Of a stretch of 63,534 nucleotides of DNA, positions 26,882 to 35,615 are shown piece after piece. The translations under genes and the position numbers were made by a program. A model generated the notes under the pieces. The model ran no database searches and was not told where the DNA came from. It saw only the letters and a program-made list of their open reading frames with translations. The stretch's first letter is position 1; each line of letters starts with the position of its first letter. Source of the stretch: Fen-549 sp050011315 (GTDB lineage: Bacteria; Actinomycetota; Thermoleophilia; Gaiellales; Gaiellaceae); assembly GCA_050011315.1 (NCBI GenBank), contig JBEKJI010000009.1, positions 1 through 63,534 of the forward strand. Reading direction: 5' to 3'.

Positions 26882-27310
26882 GTGGCGCAGGTGGCGATCA
26901 GGAAAGCCGAGCCGGCCGACGCGGCGTTATTCGCCGAGCTCGTGAGCCAGCTGGGCTACCCGGCCTCGGACGAGGAGGCGCGCAGCCGAACGGAACAGCT
27001 CGTTCTGGACGGACAGCGCCTACTCGTCGCCGAGCTCGACGGCGAGCCCGCGGGGATAGCCGTACTGCAGATCTACCCGGTGCTGATCCATGACCCCCCG
27101 ACTTGCCGGCTGGTCGTGCTCGTGGTCGCGGAGTGGGCGCGGCGGCGTGGAGTCGGGCGGGCGCTCGCGCTGGCAGCGGAGGAAGAGGCTCGGCGCGCGG
27201 GCTGCGGCTGGGTCGTGCTGGAGTCGGGAATCCGGCGCGACGAGGCGCACGAGTTCTACCGAGCACTCGGCTACGAGAACCACGCGCTCGAGTTCGCGAA
27301 ACAGCTCTAG
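26882..27310 (+). CDS. GNAT family acetyltransferase
   Basis: This 142-residue protein has the GNAT core: LVVLVVAEWARRRGVGRAL near 78 supplies the acetyl-CoA motif (R/Q-x-x-G-x-G/A), followed by EEARRAGCGWVVLESG and FYRALGYENHALEF. The GTG start gives the usual length. It converges with the LarA-like gene and overlaps its stop by four bases. The acceptor substrate is unknown. Confidence 0.9.
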   Translation: MAQVAIRKAEPADAALFAELVSQLGYPASDEEARSRTEQLVLDGQRLLVAELDGEPAGIAVLQIYPVLIHDPPTCRLVVLVVAEWARRRGVGRALALAAEEEARRAGCGWVVLESGIRRDEAHEFYRALGYENHALEFAKQL

Positions 27311-28830
27311 GCAGAGGATTCCGGAGCGGCCGCCGGTCGCAGCGTCGCGTAGGGCGGTCCGAGCAAAAAGCCGATGCGGGCGTTCTCACCGGCATGTCCC
27401 GTCGCCAGCTCGATCGCCTGGCCGACTCCGTGCGCGGGCACGAAACCGAGCTGGCGAACGGCGGTGGCATCGTGACAGCCGGCGGCGACGATGCGTCCGG
27501 CACGTTCGATCGCGGGCTGGCAGGCCTCCCAGTCGGCGAAGGGCAGTAGCGGGTGGCAGCTCTGGCCGCGGCGGTAGGCATTGACGGCGCGAGCGTCCGA
27601 TCCCACCCCGCGGGCGATCTCGGCCAGGAGCTCTCGGTCTCGTCCGAGGCGCAGGGCCGAGAAGAAGGCACGGTAGGGCTGCTGGTTCGGGTGGGCGAAG
27701 TGGCGCTCGAAGCCGTGGACGAGCACGATCGTGCCGCCCTGCACGAGCGGTGGGGCGTCTCGCCAGCGCCTGAACGCATACCCAAGCCCGAAGGTGGCCG
27801 CCGCGAGCGGGTTGGGCCGTTCGCGTGGAAGCGCGAGCGTCGTGTCGGGAATGGGCACGCAAATCACGTCCAGGTCGCCCTCGACGGCGGTCGTACGGGT
27901 CTCGAGGGCCGCCAGCAGAGCTTCCGCGTGGGCGACCGAGGGAGGACCCGCGAAAGCGGCCGTGGCGAACATCTCCGCCGGCGCCGACGCCATCATCCGC
28001 CAGCGCAACCGGCGCGGAACGAGAGCGAGCGCGCGACGCAGGTTCGAGCGGGCGATGCGTCCGACCGCTCGAGCGTCGTAGGGGTAACCACTGGCGAGAC
28101 CACCCAACGTGGGCAGCGCGAGCGCGAGCGAGATGCCGAATACCGGAACCTCGTGCTCGAGCGCCCGCTCCTGAGCGAGCGCAAGCCGCCAGCCGCGCGA
28201 GCCACCGGTCTCGAGCAGCGAGGGTGAGTCCTGCGCCGCCACGAGAGGGGCGGCCCTACCGGCCGCAAGCAACAGGTTCGGGCCGCCGTTAAGGACGCTC
28301 TCGGCCGCGCTCACCGTGACGACGAGATCGGTTTCGGTAAGGGCTCGGTTGATCGCCAGGGGAATACCTTCCGCCTCCCCGACTGTGGTCAGATCGGGCG
28401 CCTCGAGGTCGTGGACGACAACCAGGCCGTGAAATCGGCGCGCAAACTCCGGTGTCACCAGCCCTGCCAGATCGCGGCGCCCCGGTCTCCGCGCCAGACC
28501 GGCTGCGACCAGGATCGTCTGATAGCCGCTCGGGATGCCGGCCGCCTCGAGCTCGTCGGAAACGGCGACGAGCGCCTCCAGGCGTGGGTCGCGCACCGCG
28601 CTCGGCACGGGTAAGGCCGGCGGCTCGACGACGATCGTCGCGTGTTCCTTGCCTCTCGCCAGGTCCGCAAGCGGTTCGCCGGCAAGGGGAAAGCGGGTCG
28701 CGTCTCGCACGGCCGCCGTGACGTCGACGATTCGCTCGCTGGGCGGCGGCGGCGGGGGAATGGCGATGCCGTTATCGGGCATCTCGAAGGCGACCGGGCG
28801 CGATCCCGCGAGCAGTGCGATCCGGAACAT
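27307..28830 (-). CDS. LarA-like (DUF2088) protein
   Basis: The 507-residue protein resembles the lactate racemase (LarA) family over its N-terminal half (DVTAAVRDATRFPLAGEPL, ATIVVEPPALPVP, INRALTETDLVVTVSA) and keeps a matching C-terminal region (LPRERPNPLAAA, HPNQQPYRAFF, CHPLLPFADW). At the position where LarA enzymes have His and Lys that bind the nickel pincer cofactor, I read AAESVLNGGPNLLL, so those residues seem lost. No larB, larC or larE gene is nearby. I start at the ATG at 28830; a TTG six bases upstream is also in frame. The reaction is unknown. Confidence 0.8.
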   Translation of the reverse strand: MFRIALLAGSRPVAFEMPDNGIAIPPPPPPSERIVDVTAAVRDATRFPLAGEPLADLARGKEHATIVVEPPALPVPSAVRDPRLEALVAVSDELEAAGIPSGYQTILVAAGLARRPGRRDLAGLVTPEFARRFHGLVVVHDLEAPDLTTVGEAEGIPLAINRALTETDLVVTVSAAESVLNGGPNLLLAAGRAAPLVAAQDSPSLLETGGSRGWRLALAQERALEHEVPVFGISLALALPTLGGLASGYPYDARAVGRIARSNLRRALALVPRRLRWRMMASAPAEMFATAAFAGPPSVAHAEALLAALETRTTAVEGDLDVICVPIPDTTLALPRERPNPLAAATFGLGYAFRRWRDAPPLVQGGTIVLVHGFERHFAHPNQQPYRAFFSALRLGRDRELLAEIARGVGSDARAVNAYRRGQSCHPLLPFADWEACQPAIERAGRIVAAGCHDATAVRQLGFVPAHGVGQAIELATGHAGENARIGFLLGPPYATLRPAAAPESSA

Positions 28831-28952
28831 GGACAAACCCTAGGCGGCGGCGGCAAGCAAGGTGGGGAGGAAGGCGCCGGATCGACTCGGTTCCGGCACA
28901 GACACGGCACAGACTCGCGCGAGTTTCCAAGCTAGGCTCGAGGTGGGGATGG

Positions 28953-28971
28953 GAGGCGGGGAACCCGCCTC
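28953..28971 (-). terminator. GC-rich hairpin after the glycoside-hydrolase-like gene
   Basis: A perfect 8-bp stem (GAGGCGGG with CCCGCCTC) closes on a GAA loop, about 53 bases past the stop of the minus-strand gene ending at 29025. There is no T run. It lies between two tandem minus-strand genes, so it probably separates their transcripts. Confidence 0.6.
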
Positions 28972-29024
28972 ACCGGGGCGCCGCCAAGCCTCACCCGGGA
29001 CGCGACCTACCGCCAACCTCGCGC

Positions 29025-31496
29025 TCAGGGGGCGCGCCTCAAAACGATCGCATCCATCGGCGCCAGTACGACCTTCTTCGCGACCGAGCCGTCGTTGTAG
29101 CGAGCCTTCGAGCGCAGGTAGAGCGCATCGGCCGCGCACGGGCGCGTGTCGGCGCAGACGAGGCGCACGACCGTGAGCTTGCCGGCAGGCAGGCGGAGCC
29201 TGGCGACCCGGTGCCAGCGGTCGCCGCCGCTGCTCTGGTCGAGCTTTCGCGTGGCGACCCGCCTGCCGTTGACATAGACCTCGTACCTGGCCGCCCGGCT
29301 CCAGCCTTTCGCCGCGGGCGCCGCCGGCCACCAGGCGTCGATCGAGTAGACGTTTGCGCCGGGGATGGTCAGGCGCCAGCTCGCGCTCGTACGCACCGGC
29401 AGGAGGTGCACCTTCCCCTTCCAGCTGTGGAAGAACGGGCCCAGCGCCGTCGATTCGCCGCTGTCGAAGGCCTTGACCTGCGCTCGCTTGGGGGCCTTGA
29501 AACCCGGCTCGGAGTCGTCGGCCATGAGCTCCCAGCGCGGCGCCTGCGAGCCCTTGAGCCGGCGCCAGCCCTTGCCGACCGTGATCCGCCGTGTCTGCCA
29601 GTTGGGGTTCAGGAGCACGAGGCCGTGATCGAACTCGCGCCGGTAGATCACCTGCCGGTGCGGGAAGAAGTGGACGTCGTCGATCCAGACCGAGCCGGTC
29701 GTCGCGCCGAGCATGAACTCGACCTGAGCCTTGCTGTCGGTGCCGCTCGACTCGAAGGAGAGGTGGTAGCGCTTCCAGCCCGGGCTCAGGTTGAACGTGT
29801 ACCAGCCGCCGTACTGGCGCCAGTCGGGCGAGCCCTTCTGGATCGCCACGGAGATCTGGCGCGCCTTGTCGGCCCGGGCGAGGAAGGCGATGTCGTAGCT
29901 CTTGCCCTTCTTCACCGAGACGCCGTTCGAGGAGAGGCTCACGTGCCAGTCCACGCCCGCGGTGGCGGTCACATCCACGCGCGCCGAGGAGGCGCCGGCG
30001 CCCGGGCTGGAGCCGTCGATATGCGCGCTCGCCCGGTAGCCGTTGTCGGTATCGGCCCACAGGCTCCAGCCCTCTCCCGCGACCGCGTCGCGCTCGAAGC
30101 CGCCGCCCGCGAGCAGGGCTTCCTTCACCGGCGCGCCTACCTTGATCGCCCGCGCCGGCCCGCGCGGATAGCCGAGGTTGAAGTTGAGCTCGTCGTAGCG
30201 CCAGTCGTTTCCGTGCCAGGTGTCGCCGAACTCGTAGGCGAAGTAGCCGTCGTTCATCAGCGCCAGCCCGAGCCCGAAGCGCATGTATGGATAGAGCGTG
30301 CGGGCGAACTCGAGCGTCGAGGCCGGGATGAACTTCCAGGGAAGGTAGCCATAGCCGTAGGCGATCTGGTCGGGCGGCGAGGCCTCGAGCATGGTGACGT
30401 GCGGCGAGAGCGCCTCGGTCATCCAGCTGGAGTACTCGTCCCAGAGGTCGCCGAAGGACATCTCGTGCTCGAGCACGTCGGCGGGGCGGAAGCCGATCGA
30501 AAGGCCGTTGAAGAGCTGAGAGATTCCCGGCTCGGTGATGTTCATCGAGTGGCCGCTGACGATCGCGTTCGGCATCAGGCTCCGGAACTCGCGGATCTCC
30601 TGGAAGACGCCGGTCTTCCAGGCGGCGTCGAACGCGGTCAGATCGTCGGGCTTGCCGTCGTCGTTGGCGTCGACCACGAACGGGTTGCCGTAGATGTCCT
30701 TGGTCTGCCAGGACTGGGTCGTCATCACGTTGTCGAAGAACATCCCGTCGCAGAGGAGGTTGTCCTTCAGCAGCAGGTCGTAGGCCGCGTGGGCTTGGTA
30801 GTCGGCGACGTAGGACTTGGTCAGGTTGAGCCGGTAGGAACCGGGCCAGACCTCGATCTTCTTGCCGTGGATGTCGTGCAGGTAGTAGTCCTCGGGCAGG
30901 CCGCCCGCCTCGACGGCGTTGATCGAGTTGAGGACGAGGACGTTCGGATTCAGCGCACGGATCTGTTGCGCCCGCGCCGCGTCCACGTCGCCGTAGGCGA
31001 CCCAGAGGTCGGTGCGGGCGAGGTAAGCGGGGCTCTTGTTCCAGGAATCGCCCCAGCCCCAGAGGTTGCCCGTACGCGGGAAGGAGGGATCGACCGTGGC
31101 CAGGCTGCGGTACTCGAGCGCAAGCACGAAGTCGGGATTCGAGGCGCAGCGCACGTAGACGTGGTTGAGGACGGCGGGGCTCGGATCGAGCCCGGCCACA
31201 CGCACGCCGTGGTTGGTCGTGCCGGCGCCGCTCGAGAACGGAGTCATGTCCGGATACGACTTCGCCGTCCCGAGCGACCAGGCGCAATCGGTCGCCACGG
31301 CGCTCTCCACCGAGAGATCGAGCGCGGTCGTGCCGGGCGCGAGCAGGGTGCTCGCGGGCTTCGGGTTAGCGACCGGGTCGATCGCGGCCGCCGCCTCGCG
31401 GGCAAGCCGCGAGCCGGGTAGCGGCGAAGATGCAGGCGCGAGCGAGCAGAGCACCGCGAGTGCGAGCGCGACCGAGAGAAAGATCCTCATCCTCAT
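29025..31496 (-). CDS. Secreted putative glycoside hydrolase (GHL15-like) with carbohydrate-binding modules
   Basis: The 823-residue exported protein has a signal peptide (about 1-25). Residues 130-490 resemble the hypothetical glycosyl hydrolase family 15 barrel (LWGWGDSWNKSPAYL, CDGMFFDNVM, EMSFGDLWDEYSSW, DGYFAYEFGDTWH). A beta-sandwich carbohydrate-binding module at about 495-630 (GGGFERD, WIDDVHFF) and a golvesin-like C-terminal module (IDAWWPAAP, YEVYVNGRR, SGGDRWHRV) follow. Catalytic acids are not proven; Asp in DGMFFDN is a candidate. It likely acts on extracellular polysaccharide. It forms no operon with the LarA-like gene, which lies 194 bp downstream. Confidence 0.78.
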   Translation of the reverse strand: MRMRIFLSVALALAVLCSLAPASSPLPGSRLAREAAAAIDPVANPKPASTLLAPGTTALDLSVESAVATDCAWSLGTAKSYPDMTPFSSGAGTTNHGVRVAGLDPSPAVLNHVYVRCASNPDFVLALEYRSLATVDPSFPRTGNLWGWGDSWNKSPAYLARTDLWVAYGDVDAARAQQIRALNPNVLVLNSINAVEAGGLPEDYYLHDIHGKKIEVWPGSYRLNLTKSYVADYQAHAAYDLLLKDNLLCDGMFFDNVMTTQSWQTKDIYGNPFVVDANDDGKPDDLTAFDAAWKTGVFQEIREFRSLMPNAIVSGHSMNITEPGISQLFNGLSIGFRPADVLEHEMSFGDLWDEYSSWMTEALSPHVTMLEASPPDQIAYGYGYLPWKFIPASTLEFARTLYPYMRFGLGLALMNDGYFAYEFGDTWHGNDWRYDELNFNLGYPRGPARAIKVGAPVKEALLAGGGFERDAVAGEGWSLWADTDNGYRASAHIDGSSPGAGASSARVDVTATAGVDWHVSLSSNGVSVKKGKSYDIAFLARADKARQISVAIQKGSPDWRQYGGWYTFNLSPGWKRYHLSFESSGTDSKAQVEFMLGATTGSVWIDDVHFFPHRQVIYRREFDHGLVLLNPNWQTRRITVGKGWRRLKGSQAPRWELMADDSEPGFKAPKRAQVKAFDSGESTALGPFFHSWKGKVHLLPVRTSASWRLTIPGANVYSIDAWWPAAPAAKGWSRAARYEVYVNGRRVATRKLDQSSGGDRWHRVARLRLPAGKLTVVRLVCADTRPCAADALYLRSKARYNDGSVAKKVVLAPMDAIVLRRAP

Positions 31497-31720
31497 CGGC
31501 GGAAGTATGGTCGACTCTCGTTGGTGGCATAGACGCGAGTGAGCTCGGCCAGGTCATCACCTCCGGTGGGCCGACCGCGGGGCGCGATTTCGGATCGACT
31601 CTCCGTCCTCGAAAGCACGCGCTGAAGGAACTCGTTCAAAAGGCATTGACTTCGGACACGCGAAGTTGTTGACTTTTGGGGAGCCACCCCACTCGAGGAT
31701 GCCGAACGGAGGAGCCGTTC

Positions 31721-32833
31721 ATGGCAAAACAAGGATCGAAGTCCCAGGTTAAAACACCGGAATCATCGATGGTCGTCTACTGCCTCATCGGTGACGAACC
31801 GGAGGAGGGTGCAGAGCTCAGGTTTCTCCTGATCGAGAAGCAGGGATCATTGTCGTTCCCACCGACCAAGCTTGGCGCCGACGAGGATCTCTACCACGCA
31901 TTGAAGAGGCCGATGGAGGAAGATCTCGGCCTGCCGAACGGCAGCTACTTCCTTGAGAAAGAGCTACCTATGATCGAGCGCTCCTCCCAGAGCGCCAATT
32001 ACCCCGGCCTGGTCGAGCACTGGTTCCTTTACCCCGTGGCGCTGTCGCTCGGGGAGGACGGACGCGAGAGCGTGAACAGGCTGGCCAAGACGGCACGGGG
32101 GCGGGCGCTCAAGGCGAAGTGGCTGACACTCGATGAAATCGCGACTAATACCACGGAGCCTAACGTCCTCCGGATCGCCGACGAGCTGCGGAAACTCTAT
32201 GAGGACAAGGAGCTGGATGTGCTCGGCGAGAGCCCTTCGATGAACGCACGCGCCTGCGAATGGTTCGCCGTGCACGAGGGTGGCGTTCGTGTCGTACGGG
32301 GCAAGCGCGTTGAAAAGATTCTGGAAGCGGGCGATCGTGCCTTCAACCTTCGCGCCGCCGATCCCTTCCTGCCCTACCAATCTCAGGGTCTCGGCTTCAC
32401 GTGGAGTTTCTTCACTCCCAAGGACAAGCAAGACGTGCACGTCCACTCCCTCCCCGCCGTCGAGATCTACGGCGTGCTGAAAGGGAGTCTCCAACTCTGG
32501 TTCAAACCCATGAACCACCGCGGCGCCGGTACCTGGAAGAACAAGATCCTCGAGGCCGGCGACTGGGCGGAAGTCGAGCCGCTCAACTGCCACTTCGCCT
32601 GCTGGCTCAAGCCGGAAGGTATCGGCACGGTAATCAAAGCTGCGGCGGCAGGCGACCTGGCCGGCGTCGGTCCGCTTGGGATATCGGGCAAGACGACCTG
32701 TAAAGACTGCAACGTCCAGCAGCAGTGCGCCCTGCACCCGCGCCTGGCGCAGCTAGTCAAGCAGTACAAACCCCCGTACGGTCAGCGCGACTACACGCTT
32801 ATCAACCGACTCGCGAGGAGAGAGACGTTGTAG
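31721..32833 (+). CDS. Nudix-like domain fused to a cupin domain
   Basis: I start at the ATG at 31721 because a strong ribosome site (CGGAGGAG) lies seven bases upstream, giving 370 residues. Residues 15-165 have a Nudix-like fold with a weakened Nudix box (ADEDLYHALKRPMEEDLGL: REUxEExGU reads RPMEEDLGL, and the leading Gly is missing). Residues 185-310 are a cupin with HVHSLPAVEIYGVLKGSLQLWF, carrying H-x-H and the downstream Glu. The tail has a cysteine cluster C-x2-C-x5-C (CKDCNVQQQC), possibly metal-binding. I do not know a characterised protein with this architecture. The 224 bp upstream contain no gene. Confidence 0.75.
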   Translation: MAKQGSKSQVKTPESSMVVYCLIGDEPEEGAELRFLLIEKQGSLSFPPTKLGADEDLYHALKRPMEEDLGLPNGSYFLEKELPMIERSSQSANYPGLVEHWFLYPVALSLGEDGRESVNRLAKTARGRALKAKWLTLDEIATNTTEPNVLRIADELRKLYEDKELDVLGESPSMNARACEWFAVHEGGVRVVRGKRVEKILEAGDRAFNLRAADPFLPYQSQGLGFTWSFFTPKDKQDVHVHSLPAVEIYGVLKGSLQLWFKPMNHRGAGTWKNKILEAGDWAEVEPLNCHFACWLKPEGIGTVIKAAAAGDLAGVGPLGISGKTTCKDCNVQQQCALHPRLAQLVKQYKPPYGQRDYTLINRLARRETL

Positions 32834-32956
32834 TCGAGGTTTTCGTTCCTTCTTCCTAGGCCTCGCGTCAACGAGGACGACCTCGAATACCGCGCGCTAT
32901 CGCTCTGGAGGTGTGCCGGCCCTCCGGCAACCGCCGGAACTTCTAGACTCGAAGCG

Positions 32957-35542
32957 ATGTCGCCGAAAGACCTGAGCGGAGCCGAGCTGGATCTCGACGA
33001 CGCGCCCGCGCGCGCGAGCGAGCTCTATCTGGTTGACGGTAACAACCTCGCCTACCGCGCCTTCTACGCCCTGCCCGAGGACATCGCCACCAGCGAGGGC
33101 TTTCACACCAACGCGCTCTACGGTTTCACGAGCATGCTGCTGAAGCTGCTCTCCGACTACAAGCCGCGCGGGGTCGCGGTCGCCTGGGACACGCGCCCGG
33201 TGCACCGCGAGAAGATTCTCGAGGCCTACAAAGGGACACGCAAGCCGACGCCCGACCTGCTGCGCGAGCAGTTCCCGCACTTCCGCCCGCTGGTCGAGGC
33301 GTTCGGCTACACCAACATCGAGTTCGAGGGCTGGGAGGCCGACGACGTGATCGCCACGCTCGCCACGCGCGCGGCGGCGGCCGGCGTCCAGACCTGCATC
33401 GTCTCGACCGACCGCGATGCCTTCCAGCTCGTCTCCGAGCGCATCTGCCTGATGATGACTCCGCGCGGGATTAGCGAAGTGCAGGTCTACACGCCCGAGC
33501 GCGTCACGGCCCGTTACGGCATCACGCCCGAGCAGGTGCCCGACTTCATCGGCCTCAAGGGCGACGCCTCCGACAACATCCCGGGCGTCCCGGGCATCGG
33601 CGAGAAGACGGCCTCCGAGCTGATCATCCGCTACGGCTCGCTCGAAGAGGTGCTCGCGCACACGGCCGAGATGACGCCGGCCCGGCGCAAGAAGCTGGAG
33701 GAGAACGTCCAGCAGGCGCTCGACTCGAAGCTGCTTGCGACCGTGCGCCGCGACCTCGAGATCGACTTCGACGCGGCCGCGCTCGTCGCGGCTCCGCCCG
33801 ACCGCTCCAAGCTGAAGGAGTTCTTCCGGCGCTACGAGTTCCGCTCGCTGCTCGGCCGCCTGGATACGCTCGACGAGGCCTTGCCGGGGAGCGAGCCGGC
33901 GCCTGCGAGCGGCGAGTCCGTGCGCTGGCGCGAGGGCGAGCTGCCGCAGGGGGCCGCGGGAGCGCTCGCCGTGGAAGCCGGGCGCTACGGGTTGGCGCTC
34001 GAGGACGGCGTCGTCGTGGGGGAGTGGAGCGGGGAGCTCGTGCAGAGGTTCGAGCCGGGCGCGATCGCGGCGCACGACTTCAAGTCGCTCCCGGGAGAGC
34101 TCGTGCGCAGCGCCGGTCCGGTCGCCGAGGACACGATGATCGCCGCCTACCTGCTCGATCCCGGCAGGAGCGGCTACGAGCTCGACGAGCTGGCGCGCGA
34201 GCAGGGGATCGAGCTGGAGCCCGTCCCCGCCGCCGAGGAGGAGACGGCCGCGCTCGTCCGCCACGCCGAGGCGATCCGCCGCCTGGCGCCGCTTTACGCC
34301 GAGCGGCTGCGCGCGCTCGAGCTCGATCGCCTCTACCGCGAGATCGAGCTGCCCCTCACGGTGGTGCTGGCAAAGATGGAGGAGGCCGGCGTCAAGATCG
34401 ACGCCTACCGCATGGGCGAGATCACCGCCCGCCTGACGGAGCGGATCCAGGAGCTGGAGGCGCGTGCCCAGGAGCTCGCCGGAGAGCCCTTCGCGCTCGG
34501 CTCGCCGCAACAGCTCGGCCGCATCCTGTTCGAGAAGCTGGGCCTGACGCCGGGGCGCCGCGGCAAGACTGGCTACTCCACCGACACCCGCGTTCTGCGC
34601 TCGATCCGCGAAGAGCACGAGATCATCCCACAGGTAGAGGAGTGGCGCGAGCTGACCAAGCTCGTCAACACCTATCTGAGCCCGCTGCCCGGCCTGATCT
34701 CCGAGGCCGACGGGCGTTTGCATACGACCTTCAACCAGACCGTCGCCGCCACCGGCAGGCTTTCGACCTCCAACCCGAACCTGCAGTCGATCCCTGTTCG
34801 CACCGAGCTCGGGCGCGAGATCCGCTCGGCCTTCGTGGCCGAGGAGGGCTTCTTGCTCCTCTCGGCCGACTACTCGCAGGCCGAGCTGCGCATCCTCGCC
34901 CATGCGAGCGCCGAGGAGAAGCTGATCGAGGCCTTCGAGCGCGGCGAGGACATTCACACCCGCACCGCCGCCGAGGTTCTCGGCAAGGATCCGGGGACGC
35001 TGACCAAAGACGAGCGAAACCGGGCCAAGGCGGTCAACTTCGGGATCATCTACGGCATCTCGGCCTTCGGACTCTCCGAGCAGCTCGGGATCTCGCGCGA
35101 GGAGGCGGCGGCCTACATCGACACCTACCTGGCCCGTTTCCCGCGTGTACAAGCTTTCATTGCCCACACGATCGCCGAGGCGACCCGCGACGGCTTCGTG
35201 ACCACGCTGCTCGGGCGACGGCGCCTGATCCCCGAGCTTCGCTCCTCGAACCGCCAGATGCACTCGCTCGGCGAGCGGCTGGCCGTGAACACGGTCATGC
35301 AGGGCACGGCCGCCGACGTGATCAAGATTGCCATGATCGCGATCGAGCGGCGCCTGCGCGAGGAGGGTCTGCAAGCCCGCCTGGTCCTGCAGATTCACGA
35401 CGAGCTTCTGCTCGAGCTGCCGGCGGACGAGCTCGAGCGCTGCCGCGAGATCGTTCTATACGAGATGAGGGCTGCCTATCCCTTCGAGCCGGCGCTCGAA
35501 GCCGAGGCGGGAGCCGGGCTCAACTGGGCTGAGGCTAAGTAG
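32957..35542 (+). CDS. polA: DNA polymerase I
   Basis: The 861-residue enzyme fills repair gaps and removes Okazaki primers. Residues 20-310 are the 5'-3' nuclease (DGNNLAYRAFYAL, WEADDVIATLA, STDRDAFQL, GVPGIGEKTA). Residues 315-470 sit where the 3'-5' exonuclease should be, but the acidic catalytic motif is missing (GALAVEAGRYGLAL), so no proofreading is expected. The polymerase domain follows with motif A DYSQAELR, motif B RNRAKAVNFGIIYG and motif C QIHDELLLE. Size and layout are normal for an actinomycete Pol I. Confidence 0.96.
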   Translation: MSPKDLSGAELDLDDAPARASELYLVDGNNLAYRAFYALPEDIATSEGFHTNALYGFTSMLLKLLSDYKPRGVAVAWDTRPVHREKILEAYKGTRKPTPDLLREQFPHFRPLVEAFGYTNIEFEGWEADDVIATLATRAAAAGVQTCIVSTDRDAFQLVSERICLMMTPRGISEVQVYTPERVTARYGITPEQVPDFIGLKGDASDNIPGVPGIGEKTASELIIRYGSLEEVLAHTAEMTPARRKKLEENVQQALDSKLLATVRRDLEIDFDAAALVAAPPDRSKLKEFFRRYEFRSLLGRLDTLDEALPGSEPAPASGESVRWREGELPQGAAGALAVEAGRYGLALEDGVVVGEWSGELVQRFEPGAIAAHDFKSLPGELVRSAGPVAEDTMIAAYLLDPGRSGYELDELAREQGIELEPVPAAEEETAALVRHAEAIRRLAPLYAERLRALELDRLYREIELPLTVVLAKMEEAGVKIDAYRMGEITARLTERIQELEARAQELAGEPFALGSPQQLGRILFEKLGLTPGRRGKTGYSTDTRVLRSIREEHEIIPQVEEWRELTKLVNTYLSPLPGLISEADGRLHTTFNQTVAATGRLSTSNPNLQSIPVRTELGREIRSAFVAEEGFLLLSADYSQAELRILAHASAEEKLIEAFERGEDIHTRTAAEVLGKDPGTLTKDERNRAKAVNFGIIYGISAFGLSEQLGISREEAAAYIDTYLARFPRVQAFIAHTIAEATRDGFVTTLLGRRRLIPELRSSNRQMHSLGERLAVNTVMQGTAADVIKIAMIAIERRLREEGLQARLVLQIHDELLLELPADELERCREIVLYEMRAAYPFEPALEAEAGAGLNWAEAK

Positions 35543-35615
35543 GCACGGAAGGACCCGGCAAGCGGCTTCAGTAGCCGTTTCGCACCTTCGCAGCGCAGCT
35601 ATACTCCGCCGACGC

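Noticed and set aside
32897..35398. An 833-codon open frame on the strand opposite polA, and similar long antisense frames opposite the glycoside hydrolase, uvrB and the M3-like gene
   Set aside because: They follow from high GC and strong third-position bias of the real genes. Their products are Arg/Leu/Glu-rich without motifs, while the opposite strand codes complete known proteins.
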